From contig NZ_VEWK01000002.1 of NCBI RefSeq assembly GCF_006376675.1, forward strand, positions 496,001 through 560,000: a stretch of 64,000 nt of DNA. The letters run 5' to 3'. Source of the stretch: Brucella pecoris (GTDB taxonomy: Bacteria > Pseudomonadota > Alphaproteobacteria > Rhizobiales > Rhizobiaceae). The translations under genes and the position numbers were made by a program. Within the stretch, counting starts at the first letter, position 1. Every line of letters begins with the position of its first letter. Under the pieces are notes generated by a model. It was not told the DNA's origin. It saw nothing but the letters and a program-made list of their open reading frames with translations, and ran no database searches. This document shows positions 1-9,253 of the stretch, piece after piece.

Positions 1-192
1 CGCAAGAAGGAAATGATCAGGAATCCGCTCGATGAAATTGCGGGAATCGGTCCATCGCGCAAGCGTGCTCTTCTGCACCACTTCGGAACCGCGAAAGCAG
101 TCTCCAGAGCTGCGGTCGCCGATCTGATGCAGATAGAGGGCATCTCGGAGGCCATGGCCAAGACGATTCACGACCATTTTCGTGACAGATGA
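1..192 (+). CDS. uvrC: UvrABC system protein C, C-terminal end (partial)
   Basis: The window opens inside this gene; 63 codons remain before the TGA at 190-192. The peptide starts [20 protein letters not shown] and continues with a second hairpin ([16 protein letters not shown]). This is the tandem helix-hairpin-helix DNA-binding tail that ends UvrC, the dual-incision subunit of nucleotide excision repair. In many Rhizobiales uvrC lies directly upstream of pgsA, moaD and moaE, as here. The catalytic GIY-YIG and RNase H-like domains are outside the window, so the call rests on the tail and the gene order. Confidence 0.85.
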   Translation, partial: RKKEMIRNPLDEIAGIGPSRKRALLHHFGTAKAVSRAAVADLMQIEGISEAMAKTIHDHFRDR

Positions 193-290
193 CGTAATTT
201 TGTCCAGGATTGAAGCGCAAGCGTCATTAGGTCCCGGTAGAATATATTCGCAGGTGTTGATTTTACCTCTCATCCCTGTTGATGTGCACT

Positions 291-398
291 GAAGCATTTT
301 CGAGCCAAAATTGTGAAATAGTTTTGCGTTCGGAAATGCGTAAAAACAAATAGTTAGAGCGGTTCTAGCGATTCTGTTAAAACAGTAACCGTTCTAAC
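291..398 (+). repeat. Mosaic intergenic repeat, module X + module Y
   Basis: This is a degenerate copy of the composite repeat seen better at 19996-20101. Module X (gagcatttccagcaaaagtg followed by a gttttgcg... atgcg run) is followed by module Y, whose ends gttagagcggtt and aaccgttctaac form a hairpin with one mismatch (about 352-398). It lies in the gap between uvrC and pgsA and ends 17 bases before the pgsA ATG, so the hairpin would sit in or next to the pgsA leader. Confidence 0.6.
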
Positions 399-415
399 AG
401 CGACGCGGCGGAACA

Positions 416-1000
416 ATGCAGAACAAACATACCCTCTCCTTGCCCAATATCCTCACTTATGGCCGGATCATCGCGGTTCCCCTTGTGGTGTTGTGCTTCT
501 TTGTCGAGGGACGGCTGGAATCAAGCGATTTCGCCCGATGGACCGCGCTTGGATTGTTTGCCATCGCCAGCATCACGGATTTTTTCGACGGCTACCTCGC
601 CCGCATATGGAAGCAGACATCAACTATCGGTCGCATGCTCGACCCGATAGCCGACAAGCTTCTGGTATCAGCCATTTTGCTGCTTCTCGCGGCTGACGGC
701 ACGATTGCCGGCTGGACGCTGTGGGCCGCGATCATCATCCTGTGCCGCGAAATCCTGGTTTCGGGCCTGCGTGAATATCTTGCGGAGCTTAAGGTCAGCG
801 TTCCCGTCTCCCGCCTCGCCAAGTGGAAGACGACAGCGCAAATGGTTGCGCTCGCTTTCCTGCTCGCCGGCCCTGCCGGTGACAAAATCATGCCCTATGT
901 AACGGAAATCGGTATTGCCCTGCTTTGGGTTTCTGCCCTGCTGACGCTCTATACGGGCTGGGATTACTTCAAGGCGGGCCTTAAACACGTAATGGATTGA
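416..1000 (+). CDS. pgsA: CDP-diacylglycerol--glycerol-3-phosphate 3-phosphatidyltransferase
   Basis: This 194-residue inner-membrane enzyme makes phosphatidylglycerophosphate from CDP-diacylglycerol and glycerol 3-phosphate, the committed step to phosphatidylglycerol and cardiolipin. The complete CDP-alcohol phosphatidyltransferase signature is present: D58-G59-x2-A62-R63-x8-G72-x3-D76-x3-D80. Several hydrophobic helices flank it, and length and N-terminus (NILTYGRIIAVP) match the family. moaD begins 4 bases after the stop, so the two are probably co-transcribed; the link to molybdopterin synthesis is positional, not functional. Confidence 0.95.
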   Translation: MQNKHTLSLPNILTYGRIIAVPLVVLCFFVEGRLESSDFARWTALGLFAIASITDFFDGYLARIWKQTSTIGRMLDPIADKLLVSAILLLLAADGTIAGWTLWAAIIILCREILVSGLREYLAELKVSVPVSRLAKWKTTAQMVALAFLLAGPAGDKIMPYVTEIGIALLWVSALLTLYTGWDYFKAGLKHVMD

Positions 1001-1004
1001 TCCA

Positions 1005-1262
1005 GTGACGGTAAAACTCGTCTATTTCGCATGGGTGCGTGAGAAAATCGGCAAGGGTGAAGAGGTCATTGAACTCCCCTCACCCAAAACGACCGTGGGC
1101 GATCTGATCAGCCACCTGAAATCGCTTGGGCATGAATATGAAGCTGCCTTCGAGCATGAACATGTCATTCGCGCCGCGATCAATCAGGAACATGCCGAAC
1201 ATATTGAACGCGTGCATGACGGCGATGAAGTTGCACTCTTCCCACCGATGACGGGGGGATGA
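1005..1262 (+). CDS. moaD: Molybdopterin synthase sulfur carrier subunit
   Basis: An 85-residue ubiquitin-fold protein ending in the diagnostic Gly-Gly (PPMTGG), which is adenylated and thiocarboxylated to deliver sulfur to precursor Z. Translation begins at a GTG at 1005, four bases after the pgsA stop. moaE starts one base after its stop. MoaD and MoaE form the heterotetrameric molybdopterin synthase, so tight coupling makes sense. Confidence 0.95.
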   Translation: MTVKLVYFAWVREKIGKGEEVIELPSPKTTVGDLISHLKSLGHEYEAAFEHEHVIRAAINQEHAEHIERVHDGDEVALFPPMTGG

Positions 1263-1263
1263 G

Positions 1264-1743
1264 ATGAGCGGGCAAACCACGTGCCCACTTTTCGTCGGCA
1301 TCAGAAGCGAAGATTTCGACACGGCAGCAGAACTGGGCAAACTTGGGCATGGGCGCACGGATATCGGCGCCATCGTGACCTTTACCGGCCTTTGTCGCGA
1401 TGAAAGCGGCACGCTATCCGCTCTGGAGCTGGAACATTATCCGGGAATGGCCGAAGCGGAAATCAGCCGTATCGCCCGGCAGGCCATCAAACGCTGGCCG
1501 ATAACAGCCCTCACGATTATTCACCGTTACGGGCTTATCAAGCCGGGCGAAAACATCGTCCTGGTTGCCGCAGCGTCATCGCATCGACACGCAGCTTTCG
1601 AAGCCGCCTCATTCCTGATGGATTACATGAAAACTGACGCCCCGTTCTGGAAGCGGGAGCACCTCGTGGACGGTTCGGTCGGAGGCTGGGTGGCGTCCAA
1701 AGACGAAGACGAAAAGATCCGTGAACGCTGGCAACAGTCATAA
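1264..1743 (+). CDS. moaE: Molybdopterin synthase catalytic subunit
   Basis: A 159-residue MoaE protein, the catalytic partner of MoaD that inserts the dithiolene sulfurs into molybdopterin. Family features seen are GAIVTFTGLCRDESG, the ALELEHYPGMAE strand, the HRYGLIKPGE segment and the active-site region MKTDAPFWKREH, whose lysines match those known to be catalytic. Its ATG lies immediately after the moaD TGA. A 9-bp inverted repeat (1746-1754 with 1787-1795) follows the stop with a long loop; it is not a clear terminator. Confidence 0.95.
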   Translation: MSGQTTCPLFVGIRSEDFDTAAELGKLGHGRTDIGAIVTFTGLCRDESGTLSALELEHYPGMAEAEISRIARQAIKRWPITALTIIHRYGLIKPGENIVLVAAASSHRHAAFEAASFLMDYMKTDAPFWKREHLVDGSVGGWVASKDEDEKIRERWQQS

Positions 1744-2001
1744 TCTCACGATTACTTGTCATTCTATTGATCTCTATTTCTCGTTTTAATCGTGAATTAA
1801 CTATTTAACCCCCTAGAATAATGACTAATTTAGGCGGCGTGTTCTTGCGCTGCCACAATTTTCACATGAAGATTTCGCTAATGTCGGCTTTATGAATCAG
1901 GCGCTGACAAGCGATGATGACAGACAGATTGGAATCCGCATCAGCGCCATCTGTCTTGCAACAAACAACGCGTGCGGGAACAGAAGTTTCGGGCTTTAAC
2001 G

Positions 2002-2805
2002 ATGCGAAATGGACTTGCGAAAACCCTCTCGATTGCAGCGGCACTTATGGTTGGCATTGGCGCGCTTGGTGGCGCTGCCTTGTTTCTGACCACATCGATG
2101 CCGACAAGCAGCCTTGCGGCGGAGAAAACGGTCAGCGGCAAGGTCATGTATCGCGAGCGTATCGCGCTGCCGCCGGAAGCCAACCTCACCGTTCAGCTTT
2201 CCGACGTCTCGCTGGCCGATGCCCCATCCAAAGTCATTGGAGAAACACGGATTGAATCCGTTCAGGGTTCACCGATCCCGTTTGCCATCAATTTTGATAC
2301 GGACCAGATCCAGCCCGGCCATACCTATGCCCTGCAGGCCCGCATTTCCGCAGGCGACACGCTCTGGTTCGTTAACGACGAACGCTATGCCATCGATCCG
2401 GAGAACCCCGGCGAACCGGCAGAAATCAAGGTTGTGATGGTCCGCAAGAGCGGTGATGAAGGCGTGTCCATCGGCATTGAGGGCAAGGATTGGCTCGCGG
2501 AGGACATTCAGGGCGGCGGCGTGATTGAGAATGCGCAGACGACATTGACGGTCTCGACCGATGGCACCGTCAGCGGTTCGGGTGGCTGCAACCGTTATTT
2601 CAGCAAGGCAATCGTCACCGGGGAAAATATTTCCTTCGCCGATATCGGATCGACCTATGTCCAGTGCCCGCCTGCCCTCATGACCCAGGAGCGCAAGTTC
2701 ATGGACGTGCTCGGCAGGACGAAGTCCTACAAAATCGATATGGGTAAGCTTGTTCTCTTCGACGATGAAGGGAAAGAAATGGCGACGCTGGCGCAAAGCC
2801 TCTGA
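2002..2805 (+). CDS. Secreted YbaY-like / META-domain protein
   Basis: I place the start at the ATG at 2002 (267 residues); an in-frame GTG at 1972 adds ten residues ahead of the signal peptide. The N-terminus is a signal sequence (MRNGLAKTLSIAAALMVGIG then SLAAE), suggesting signal peptidase I cleavage. Residues ~45-140 resemble the YbaY type III secretion-pilotin-like beta domain (SGKVMYRERIALPPEANLTV). Residues ~165-265 form a META/HslJ domain (VSGSGGCNRYFSKA, and QCPPALMTQERKFMDVL). META domains are envelope-stress-linked beta folds of unknown biochemical role. Two conserved cysteines sit in the META part. It is monocistronic and followed by a strong terminator. Confidence 0.8.
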   Translation: MRNGLAKTLSIAAALMVGIGALGGAALFLTTSMPTSSLAAEKTVSGKVMYRERIALPPEANLTVQLSDVSLADAPSKVIGETRIESVQGSPIPFAINFDTDQIQPGHTYALQARISAGDTLWFVNDERYAIDPENPGEPAEIKVVMVRKSGDEGVSIGIEGKDWLAEDIQGGGVIENAQTTLTVSTDGTVSGSGGCNRYFSKAIVTGENISFADIGSTYVQCPPALMTQERKFMDVLGRTKSYKIDMGKLVLFDDEGKEMATLAQSL

Positions 2806-2813
2806 GAAAAAAA

Positions 2814-2838
2814 AGCCCGGTCAGACCGGGCTTTTTCT
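2814..2838 (+). terminator. Rho-independent terminator, bidirectional
   Basis: Stem agcccggt / accgggct followed by a T-run on the plus strand; A-rich sequence on the other side (2807-2814) gives a T-run on the minus strand too. It lies between the META-domain gene and the convergent ndk. Confidence 0.85.
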
Positions 2839-2850
2839 TTGAATTCTTGA

Positions 2851-2936
2851 AAGGGCTTAAAGCGTTTTGCGCTTTAAGCCCTTGTTTTCGCGCACGTCTT
2901 TATCCCAAACCGGTTCCCGCTTTTGGGAGACATGCT
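2851..2936. repeat. Mosaic intergenic repeat ending at the ndk stop codon
   Basis: A perfect 13-bp hairpin (2851-2863 with 2871-2883, loop gttttgc) is followed by the variant module tatcccaaaccggttcccgc then ttttgggagacatgct. The same module recurs at about 52246-52280. The repeat ends directly at the ndk TAA (2937-2939, minus strand). Confidence 0.65.
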
Positions 2937-3359
2937 TTAGCCGACGATTTCAGTGCCCGAGAACCAGTACGCGATTTCTTCTGCAGCGGTTTCCGGAGCG
3001 TCCGAACCGTGGACAGAGTTCTCGCCGATCGACAGGGCGAATTCCTTGCGGATGGTGCCTTCGTCAGCGTTTGCCGGGTTGGTTGCACCCATGACTTCGC
3101 GGTTCTTGGCGATGGCGTTTTCGCCTTCCAGAACCTGAACGATCGTCGGGCCGGAAGACATGAATTCGGTCAGTTCGCCGAAGAACGGGCGATCCTTGTG
3201 AACAGCATAGAAGCCTTCTGCTTCACGCAGGCTCATCCAGACGCGCTTCGAAGCGACGACGCGAAGGCCAGCCTCTTCAAGCTTGGCGGTGATGGCGCCG
3301 GTCAGGTTGCGGCGGGTCGCATCGGGCTTGATCATGGAGAAGGTACGTTCGATTGCCAT
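2937..3359 (-). CDS. ndk: Nucleoside diphosphate kinase
   Basis: A 140-residue NDK from the ATG at 3359 ([18 protein letters not shown]); the upstream in-frame extension is not family-like. The enzyme moves the gamma phosphate of ATP onto NDPs through phosphohistidine; the active site [12 protein letters not shown] gives His117. The nucleotide-binding residues of the KPDATRR and [13 protein letters not shown] segments are present. It is transcribed alone and convergent with the META-domain gene; a palindromic repeat abuts the stop codon. Confidence 0.97.
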   Translation of the reverse strand: MAIERTFSMIKPDATRRNLTGAITAKLEEAGLRVVASKRVWMSLREAEGFYAVHKDRPFFGELTEFMSSGPTIVQVLEGENAIAKNREVMGATNPANADEGTIRKEFALSIGENSVHGSDAPETAAEEIAYWFSGTEIVG

Positions 3360-3536
3360 TATGACACCTTGTTTGACGGGAAATGGAGAAAAGTGAGGCT
3401 CTATACCGTCGATAGGCCGAATTGCCAAGAGGCGAACCGATTAGCACCTTGAGACAGCATAGAATTGATTGCATAGATACACCGTGCCGATTCAACTTCG
3501 CGGGAAGCGGCATGGACAGGTGTTCAGGGGGCTCTC

Positions 3537-4049
3537 ATGGAACAGTACTTTCAGATGTTCGCCTATTATAACCGATGGGCAAATGAACTGGTCTATGCTG
3601 CGGCTGCCGAGCTGAGCGACGAGCAATACAGGCTCGATCTCGGCCTATTCTTCGGTTCCATTCACCGCACCTTCAATCATTTGCTGGTTGCCGACCGCAT
3701 CTGGATGAAACGCTTCACCACCGAAGGCGATCATCCCAAGACGCTCGATGCCATTATTTCCGACAATTTCATCATGCTGCGTGACCTGCGGCAGGCGGAA
3801 GACGCGCGCATTTGCCGCTATGCCGACAACCTCGATACACAGAAGCTTGCCGGACGCTATACTTACACCCCTACTCGTGAAATGCGCACGATAAGCCAGC
3901 GGCTCGCGCCCTCGCTTGCTCATATGTTCAACCACCAGACCCACCATCGCGGACAGATTCACGCTGCGTTCACACGGCTGGGTACGGAAGCTCCTTCACT
4001 CGATCTTGCACATTTCCTGCGGACGGAAGAGGGACGGCGTTTCGCTTGA
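3537..4049 (+). CDS. DinB-family putative metal-dependent protein
   Basis: A 170-residue four-helix DinB/YfiT-type protein. The three metal-ligand histidines are visible: His in FNHLLVADRIWMKRF (about residue 46) and the C-terminal HQTHHRGQIHAA group (about 131-138). DinB-fold proteins include thiol-dependent transferases and damage-inducible proteins; no substrate can be read here. It ends 42 bases before the ABC-F gene on the same strand, so the two may share a transcript. Confidence 0.85.
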   Translation: MEQYFQMFAYYNRWANELVYAAAAELSDEQYRLDLGLFFGSIHRTFNHLLVADRIWMKRFTTEGDHPKTLDAIISDNFIMLRDLRQAEDARICRYADNLDTQKLAGRYTYTPTREMRTISQRLAPSLAHMFNHQTHHRGQIHAAFTRLGTEAPSLDLAHFLRTEEGRRFA

Positions 4050-4091
4050 TACTTGCGGAAACGCTTCAAGCCGTGCAAAAGCGCATTCATC

Positions 4092-5975
4092 ATGCTTATC
4101 CTTGACGACATCTCCGTACGAATTGCCGGACGCCTCCTGATCGACCACGCCAGCGTAACGCTGCCAGCGGGATCGAAGACTGGTTTTGTCGGCCGCAACG
4201 GCACCGGAAAATCCACGCTGTTTCGTGTGATTACGGGCGATCTTGCGCCTGAAACAGGCAGCATTTCGCTTCCGAAGAATACCCGTATCGGTCAGGTGGC
4301 CCAGGAAGCCCCCGGCACCGAAGAAGCGCTGATCGAAATCGTCATGAAGGCGGACAAGGAACGCACGGCGCTTCTGGAAGAAGCGGAAACGGCGACGGAT
4401 CCCCATCGCATTGCGGAGATCCATACCCGGCTTGCTGATATCGAAGCCCATTCGGCGGAAGCCCGCGCGGGCGCCATTCTGTCGGGTCTCGGTTTCAATG
4501 CCGAAGCACAACGCCGGCCGGCCTCCGCCTTTTCGGGTGGCTGGCGTATGCGTGTTGCGCTCGCTGCGGTTCTCTTCGCCGAACCGGATCTGCTGTTGCT
4601 CGACGAACCGACCAACTATCTCGATCTTGAAGGCGTGCTGTGGCTGGTCGATTATGTGAAGCGCTATCCGCACACGGTCATCATCATCAGCCACGACCGT
4701 GACCTTCTGAACTCGGCGACCAGCTCGATCATGCATCTCGACCAGAAGAAGATCAGTTTCTGGCGCGGCAATTACGATCAGTTCGAGCGCCAGCGTCACG
4801 AAATGCTGGAATTGCAGCAAAAGGCCCACGCCAAGCAGGAAGCGCACCGCAAGCACATGGAATCCTTCGTGGAACGGTTCCGCGCCAAGGCAACCAAGGC
4901 CCGTCAGGCGCAATCGCGCATGAAGGCTTTGGAAAAGCTCAAGCCAATCGAGCTTTATGTTGAAAGCAATGTGCAGCCGTTTCGTTTTCCGGATGCCGAC
5001 AAAAAGACTGCATCGCCTGTCATCGCCCTTGATAATGCTGACGTCGGTTATGTTCCGGGTAAGCCTGTGCTGCGCAATGTGACCCTGCGTATCGACAATG
5101 ACGACCGCATTGCGCTGCTTGGCTCGAACGGTAATGGCAAGTCGACGCTGGCAAAGCTGATTGCCGGACGGTTGCAACCGGAAAAAGGCACGCTTACGCT
5201 TTCACCGAGCCTGAAAGTCGCGTTCTTCGCACAGCACCAGATGGATGACCTGATACCGGAAGACAATGCCATCGAGCATGTGCGCAAACTGATGCCGACG
5301 GAGCCGGAGGCAAAAGTGCGCGCCCGCGTTGCGCAGATGGGTCTGTCGACCGAGAAAATGCTGACACCGGCCAGAGATCTTTCCGGCGGCGAGAAAGCGC
5401 GTCTCCTGATGGGGCTTGCGACCTTTCATGGTCCGAACCTGCTGATCCTTGACGAACCGACCAACCATCTCGACATCGATAGCCGCGAAGAGCTTGTGCA
5501 TGCGCTCAACGCTTTCAACGGTGCGGTTATCCTGATTGCCCACGATCGCCATCTGATCGAAGCTACAATGGAACGGCTCTGGCTGGTCCGCGAAGGTGGC
5601 GTAAAGGCGTTTGAAGGCGATCTCGACGAGTACCGGCAGATCGTTCTTACCGATGCCAAGGGAGAAGCGGCTGCCGACCGCGACGACACCTCCAAGGTCA
5701 ACAAGGCAGAACAGCGGAAACTTGCTGCCCAGAAACGCGAAACCCTGGCACCGCTGCAGAAAAAGATCAAGGAAACCGAAGCCTTGATTCAAAAGCTGCA
5801 GAAACAGATTCAAGGCTTCTCGTCACAATTGGAAGACCCGGCTCTGTACGAGAAGGAACCCCAAAAGGCGATCCGGATCAACAAGGACATGAGCGATGCA
5901 CGCTCTACCCTTGCGGATGCAGAGGACAAGTGGCTGGAGCTTTCCACCGAATATGAAGAAGCGATGGCCGACTGA
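4092..5975 (+). CDS. ABC-F family ATP-binding protein (Uup/YheS-like)
   Basis: A 627-residue soluble protein with two ATPase domains and no membrane segments, the ABC-F layout. Domain 1 has Walker A GRNGTGKST, signature FSGGWRMR and Walker B LLLLDEPTNYLD. A charged helical linker (about 235-300) follows. Domain 2 has GSNGNGKST, LSGGEKAR and LLILDEPTNHLD. The C-terminus (about 550-625) is a lysine/glutamate-rich coiled coil, as in Uup. ABC-F proteins act on ribosomes or nucleic acids. The start is the ATG at 4092; the open frame begins earlier at a TTG not supported by family length. It is convergent with the next gene. Confidence 0.9.
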   Translation: MLILDDISVRIAGRLLIDHASVTLPAGSKTGFVGRNGTGKSTLFRVITGDLAPETGSISLPKNTRIGQVAQEAPGTEEALIEIVMKADKERTALLEEAETATDPHRIAEIHTRLADIEAHSAEARAGAILSGLGFNAEAQRRPASAFSGGWRMRVALAAVLFAEPDLLLLDEPTNYLDLEGVLWLVDYVKRYPHTVIIISHDRDLLNSATSSIMHLDQKKISFWRGNYDQFERQRHEMLELQQKAHAKQEAHRKHMESFVERFRAKATKARQAQSRMKALEKLKPIELYVESNVQPFRFPDADKKTASPVIALDNADVGYVPGKPVLRNVTLRIDNDDRIALLGSNGNGKSTLAKLIAGRLQPEKGTLTLSPSLKVAFFAQHQMDDLIPEDNAIEHVRKLMPTEPEAKVRARVAQMGLSTEKMLTPARDLSGGEKARLLMGLATFHGPNLLILDEPTNHLDIDSREELVHALNAFNGAVILIAHDRHLIEATMERLWLVREGGVKAFEGDLDEYRQIVLTDAKGEAAADRDDTSKVNKAEQRKLAAQKRETLAPLQKKIKETEALIQKLQKQIQGFSSQLEDPALYEKEPQKAIRINKDMSDARSTLADAEDKWLELSTEYEEAMAD

Positions 5976-6004
5976 AAATCGGCCGTTTGTCTGCGGATAG
6001 TGCC

Positions 6005-6280
6005 TTACGCGAACATCAACAAGATCACTATTCCCAGCACGACCCAGCCGACGATGCGCATCGCGACCGGCAGAGGACGGGGCATGAACCGCACCGCAAG
6101 AAGTGCGAATACGACGGTCAGAACAGGAAACCCGAAATAAAGCGCGGCGTAACCGCTTTGCCCTTCGAAGGAAGAGCCGAACACGCCCAGCCATTCGAGC
6201 GGCATGAGTGCGATCAACGCAGCGAGAGCCGAAAGCAGCAATAGCAGCAATCTGTCGGAAATTGTGCGGATCATCGTCAT
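6005..6280 (-). CDS. Small hypothetical membrane protein
   Basis: A 91-residue protein with three predicted membrane segments (residues ~10-30, 42-62, 70-90) separated by short loops. It starts 4 bases after the stop of the next gene upstream (6285-6845), so it is probably the last gene of the holC transcript. I do not recognise a family. Confidence 0.7.
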   Translation of the reverse strand: MTMIRTISDRLLLLLLSALAALIALMPLEWLGVFGSSFEGQSGYAALYFGFPVLTVVFALLAVRFMPRPLPVAMRIVGWVVLGIVILLMFA

Positions 6281-6284
6281 CGAT

Positions 6285-6845
6285 TCAGCTCTGGGGACGC
6301 AGGCGCGTACGCATCAGGGCATAAAGACCGAATGCACCGAGGATCAGACCGATGGTCGTATAGACCTCGTCAGGCGTTTCGGCTCCACGGCGCAGTACGA
6401 GATCGGCTTTTGAAAGCTGAAGCCCATCCGTGTTTCCCTGCACCAGACGAAACGCGTAAAGCCCCGGAATGACCGGATCAATATCGCCCGCACTTTGACG
6501 CAGAACGCTGCCATCCTGCGGTCGGTCCGTATTGATGGAACCGCTCGTCGAGGCGAAACCAAGTCCCTGGGAGAGAACCGGCTGGCCATCGCGGCTGACC
6601 GCAAGTGTTACCGCCGAGCGCCTTTCCGCAGGCACATAACCCGGCAAGGGCGTTGCATCGATGAACACACGCACAGGCCCATCAGCCGCTGACAGCCTGA
6701 CTTCCTGTATCTTGAAGCCGCTTTGGCGGTTTTCAAGCATGGTCCAGCGGCCGATTTCGCTGCCGGTGAAATGGCGCATATACCACGGATAGCCGATGCC
6801 AAGGCCAAAACCGGCGACAATCATCAAAATGAATAGCGCTCGCAT
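6285..6845 (-). CDS. Hypothetical membrane-anchored protein
   Basis: A 186-residue protein from the ATG at 6845, whose ATG overlaps the holC stop (TGATG), indicating translational coupling. It has an N-terminal membrane segment (RALFILMIVAGFGLGIGYPW), a predicted extracytoplasmic beta-rich region of about 125 residues, and a C-terminal membrane segment (TIGLILGAFGLYALM). I do not recognise a named family. The neighbouring 91-residue membrane protein could be a partner; that is inference from spacing only. Confidence 0.75.
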   Translation of the reverse strand: MRALFILMIVAGFGLGIGYPWYMRHFTGSEIGRWTMLENRQSGFKIQEVRLSAADGPVRVFIDATPLPGYVPAERRSAVTLAVSRDGQPVLSQGLGFASTSGSINTDRPQDGSVLRQSAGDIDPVIPGLYAFRLVQGNTDGLQLSKADLVLRRGAETPDEVYTTIGLILGAFGLYALMRTRLRPQS

Positions 6846-7294
6846 CACGCTTTGCGCTCCCAGCGGCGATCTGGCGTTTGCTGCCAGTAGGTCAAATCGT
6901 GGTTTCCTGTCTTGAAACTCTTCCATTGCGCTCGGGCAATATCGAGCTGCTCCTGATCGTGCCCGTCGAACATGACGACAAGGCGCTCGTAGGCGTCCGC
7001 CTGTTCCAGCCCCGCGCCTTCGACGAGAAAGCGCACCGTTGCTCCATTCGGATTGGCTTCACTGGTGGTCAGCAATACCGGCTGGTGCTCGGGATGGGGC
7101 TCTTTATCGATGCCATGCGCCACGAAAGACGTGTCGGAAAAGGTCCAGAGCAGACCATCCAGCGCATCGCGTCTTTCCTCGCTGACGGTCTGGATCGTGA
7201 CACGCCAGCCGCGCCCGAGCGAACGCTCGACCAGACCGGGCAAGGCCTCGTCGAGTGTCGATTCCGTCAGATGGTAGAAGAGAATTTCCGCCAT
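6845..7294 (-). CDS. holC: DNA polymerase III subunit chi
   Basis: A 149-residue HolC-like protein. Family signs are the N-terminus MAEILFYHLTESTLDEALP, the central VAHGIDKEPHPEHQPVLLTT segment and the YERLVVMFDGHDQEQLDIAR region near the end. Chi links the clamp loader to SSB during replication. In Rhizobiales holC usually follows pepA, as here, with 72 bases between them. Two membrane protein genes follow with overlap or minimal spacing, which is an odd operon for a replication protein. Confidence 0.9.
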   Translation of the reverse strand: MAEILFYHLTESTLDEALPGLVERSLGRGWRVTIQTVSEERRDALDGLLWTFSDTSFVAHGIDKEPHPEHQPVLLTTSEANPNGATVRFLVEGAGLEQADAYERLVVMFDGHDQEQLDIARAQWKSFKTGNHDLTYWQQTPDRRWERKA

Positions 7295-7366
7295 GCACTA
7301 TCCGTTTCGGAACGGGTGGAGAAACTGATTCCGCTTTTCCACCCATCCTGTTGTTTGGCAACGATT

Positions 7367-8863
7367 TTAGCTTTCAAAATGATCCCGGACAAGGCGGTCC
7401 AGCAGGCGGACGCCATAGCCGGAGGCCCATGTCTGGCTATACTCGTTCGCAGGCGATCCCATGGCCGTTCCGGCAACGTCGAGATGCGCCCAAGGGGTCT
7501 CGCCGACAAAGCGCTTCAGGAACTGCGCCGCCGTGATCGATCCGCCGTAACGGCCAGCGCTGTTCTTCATATCGGCAAACTTCGAATCGATCATCTTGTC
7601 ATATTCGGTACCGAGCGGCAGGCGCCACAGCTTTTCGCCAGTCGACTGACCTGCATCGTAAAGCTGATCCGCAAGCTCATCGTCATTGGAGAAGAGACCG
7701 GCATGGTACTGGCCAAGGGCGACCATGACAGCACCCGTGAGGGTGGCCAGATTGATGATGAAACGCGGCTTGAAACGGTCATTTGTGTAGTGCAGTGCAT
7801 CGGCGAGGACGAGGCGACCTTCGGCATCGGTGTTGATGACTTCAATCGTCTGCCCCGACATGGATGTCACGATGTCGCCCGGACGTTGGGCATTGCCGTC
7901 AGGCATGTTCTCGACAAGGCCGATAATGCCGATGGCGTTGATCTTTGCCTTGCGCCCCGCCAGAGCGCGCATCAGTCCTGTGACGGCTGCAGCGCCACCC
8001 ATGTCACCCTTCATGTCTTCCATGCCGGAAGCCGGCTTGATGGAAATGCCACCTGTGTCGAACACTACGCCCTTGCCGACGAAAGCAACCGGCTTTTCCT
8101 TGCTCTTCGCGCCCTGCCATTCCATGATGACCAGCCGCGGCGGACGAACGGAGCCCTGCGCCACGCCCAGAAGCGCGCCCATGCCGAGCTTCTTCATTTC
8201 CTTCTCGCCAAGGATTTCGACCTTCACGCCAAGCTTTTCGAGCTTTTCCGCTTCCTGTGCGAATTCTACCGGTCCAAGAATATTCGCTGGCTCGTTAACG
8301 AGATTGCGCGCCTGGATGACGCCCTCCGCCACCGCTTCGGCAACTTCGAAAGCCCGCTTTGCCGTATGCGGGTCCGCAACGCAGATGCCGATCTTCGCTG
8401 CGTGTTTCGGATCGCCATTTTCCTCATTGTTCTTGCGCGTCTTGTAGCGTTCGAACTTGTATGAGCGCAGAATCATGCCAAGCGCCAGATCTGCTGCCTC
8501 GTCACCAGCGATGGTGGTTTCAGGCAGTGCAAGCGTCACGGTTGCGCGCTCCGTCTTGCCGATTCGTGAAAACGCTGCGCCACCGATCTTCAGCCAATCG
8601 TCATTGCCAAGCTTACCGGGCTCGCCAACGCCAACCAGAACGATCTTTTCGACACCGCTGGAAGTTGTTTCGATCGCTTCCGCCGTCTTGCCCAAAGCAC
8701 CGGTAAATCCGGAAATTTCGGCGATACGCTTGATCTTTTCCGCACCACCAGCGGCCTGAGCCGCCTCGTCAGCAAAGCCGCCACCTTTGGCGACCAGGAC
8801 GATAGACACGCCTTTTTCCGGTACTGCAAAATCGCTGAAAGAGATCGAAGGACGTTTAGACAT
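7367..8863 (-). CDS. pepA: Leucyl aminopeptidase (M17)
   Basis: A 498-residue M17 aminopeptidase from the ATG at 8863 ([20 protein letters not shown]); the longer open frame upstream is not protein-like. The C-terminal catalytic domain has [15 protein letters not shown] (metal-binding Lys and Asp), [12 protein letters not shown], and the signature [14 protein letters not shown]. It removes N-terminal residues from peptides in the cytoplasm with two Mn/Zn ions; in some bacteria the homologue also binds DNA. holC follows on the same strand. A long open frame on the opposite strand is a codon-bias shadow. Confidence 0.96.
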   Translation of the reverse strand: MSKRPSISFSDFAVPEKGVSIVLVAKGGGFADEAAQAAGGAEKIKRIAEISGFTGALGKTAEAIETTSSGVEKIVLVGVGEPGKLGNDDWLKIGGAAFSRIGKTERATVTLALPETTIAGDEAADLALGMILRSYKFERYKTRKNNEENGDPKHAAKIGICVADPHTAKRAFEVAEAVAEGVIQARNLVNEPANILGPVEFAQEAEKLEKLGVKVEILGEKEMKKLGMGALLGVAQGSVRPPRLVIMEWQGAKSKEKPVAFVGKGVVFDTGGISIKPASGMEDMKGDMGGAAAVTGLMRALAGRKAKINAIGIIGLVENMPDGNAQRPGDIVTSMSGQTIEVINTDAEGRLVLADALHYTNDRFKPRFIINLATLTGAVMVALGQYHAGLFSNDDELADQLYDAGQSTGEKLWRLPLGTEYDKMIDSKFADMKNSAGRYGGSITAAQFLKRFVGETPWAHLDVAGTAMGSPANEYSQTWASGYGVRLLDRLVRDHFES

Positions 8864-9253
8864 GACAACTCCAAACTTGATGTCGATTTGAGAATGACAC
8901 GATTGTGTCGCGACTTTTCCCCACTCATGTGAGACGAATATGGCGAAACAGCAAGAGTGGATGCCAGAATGTGCCAGTTTTAGCCCGAGGAAAACCGTGC
9001 AGGACGCAATTGCAAACCCGTCTTCCCCGTTCCGGGCAAAAACTGGTTGCCTTGAGCCAACGCATCGCTCATTAACAAGGTCCATCAGTGGGAACAGCAG
9101 AGCTGGCGTCTTCGAGTTGCATTTAGTAATCTGTTAACCGCGTTTATTGGGCCAATCTTAGCCAAGCGTCATTAAGTTTAGTGATTATCACGAGTGCTGC
9201 AGCCTTTTTCGGATGCGTGCTCCCTCAACGGAACCGGGATGTAGACTCTACCT
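8864..9253. other. Divergent intergenic region pepA / lptF
   Basis: 390 bases hold the promoters of the divergent pepA and lptF transcripts. I see AT-rich stretches (attaacaagg near 9071, ctgttaaccgcgtttatt near 9131) but no clear coding frame, repeat or operator I can name. Confidence 0.5.

Noticed and set aside
1746..1795. 9-bp inverted repeat after moaE (tcacgatta/taatcgtga)
   Set aside because: A loop of about 32 bases and no T-run make it a poor terminator; a chance AT-rich match is possible.
3996..5177. A 393-codon minus-strand frame opposite the ABC-F gene
   Set aside because: Antisense shadow of a gene with intact Walker and signature motifs; composition rich in Arg/His/Gln and no recognisable fold.
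6878..8464. A 528-codon open frame on the plus strand opposite pepA and holC
   Set aside because: It runs antisense to two genes with full family motifs; its translation has no domain and reflects GC-rich codon bias.
8940..9137. 65-codon frame in the pepA/lptF gap
   Set aside because: No RBS, no hydrophobic or domain pattern, and it sits in what should be promoter DNA.
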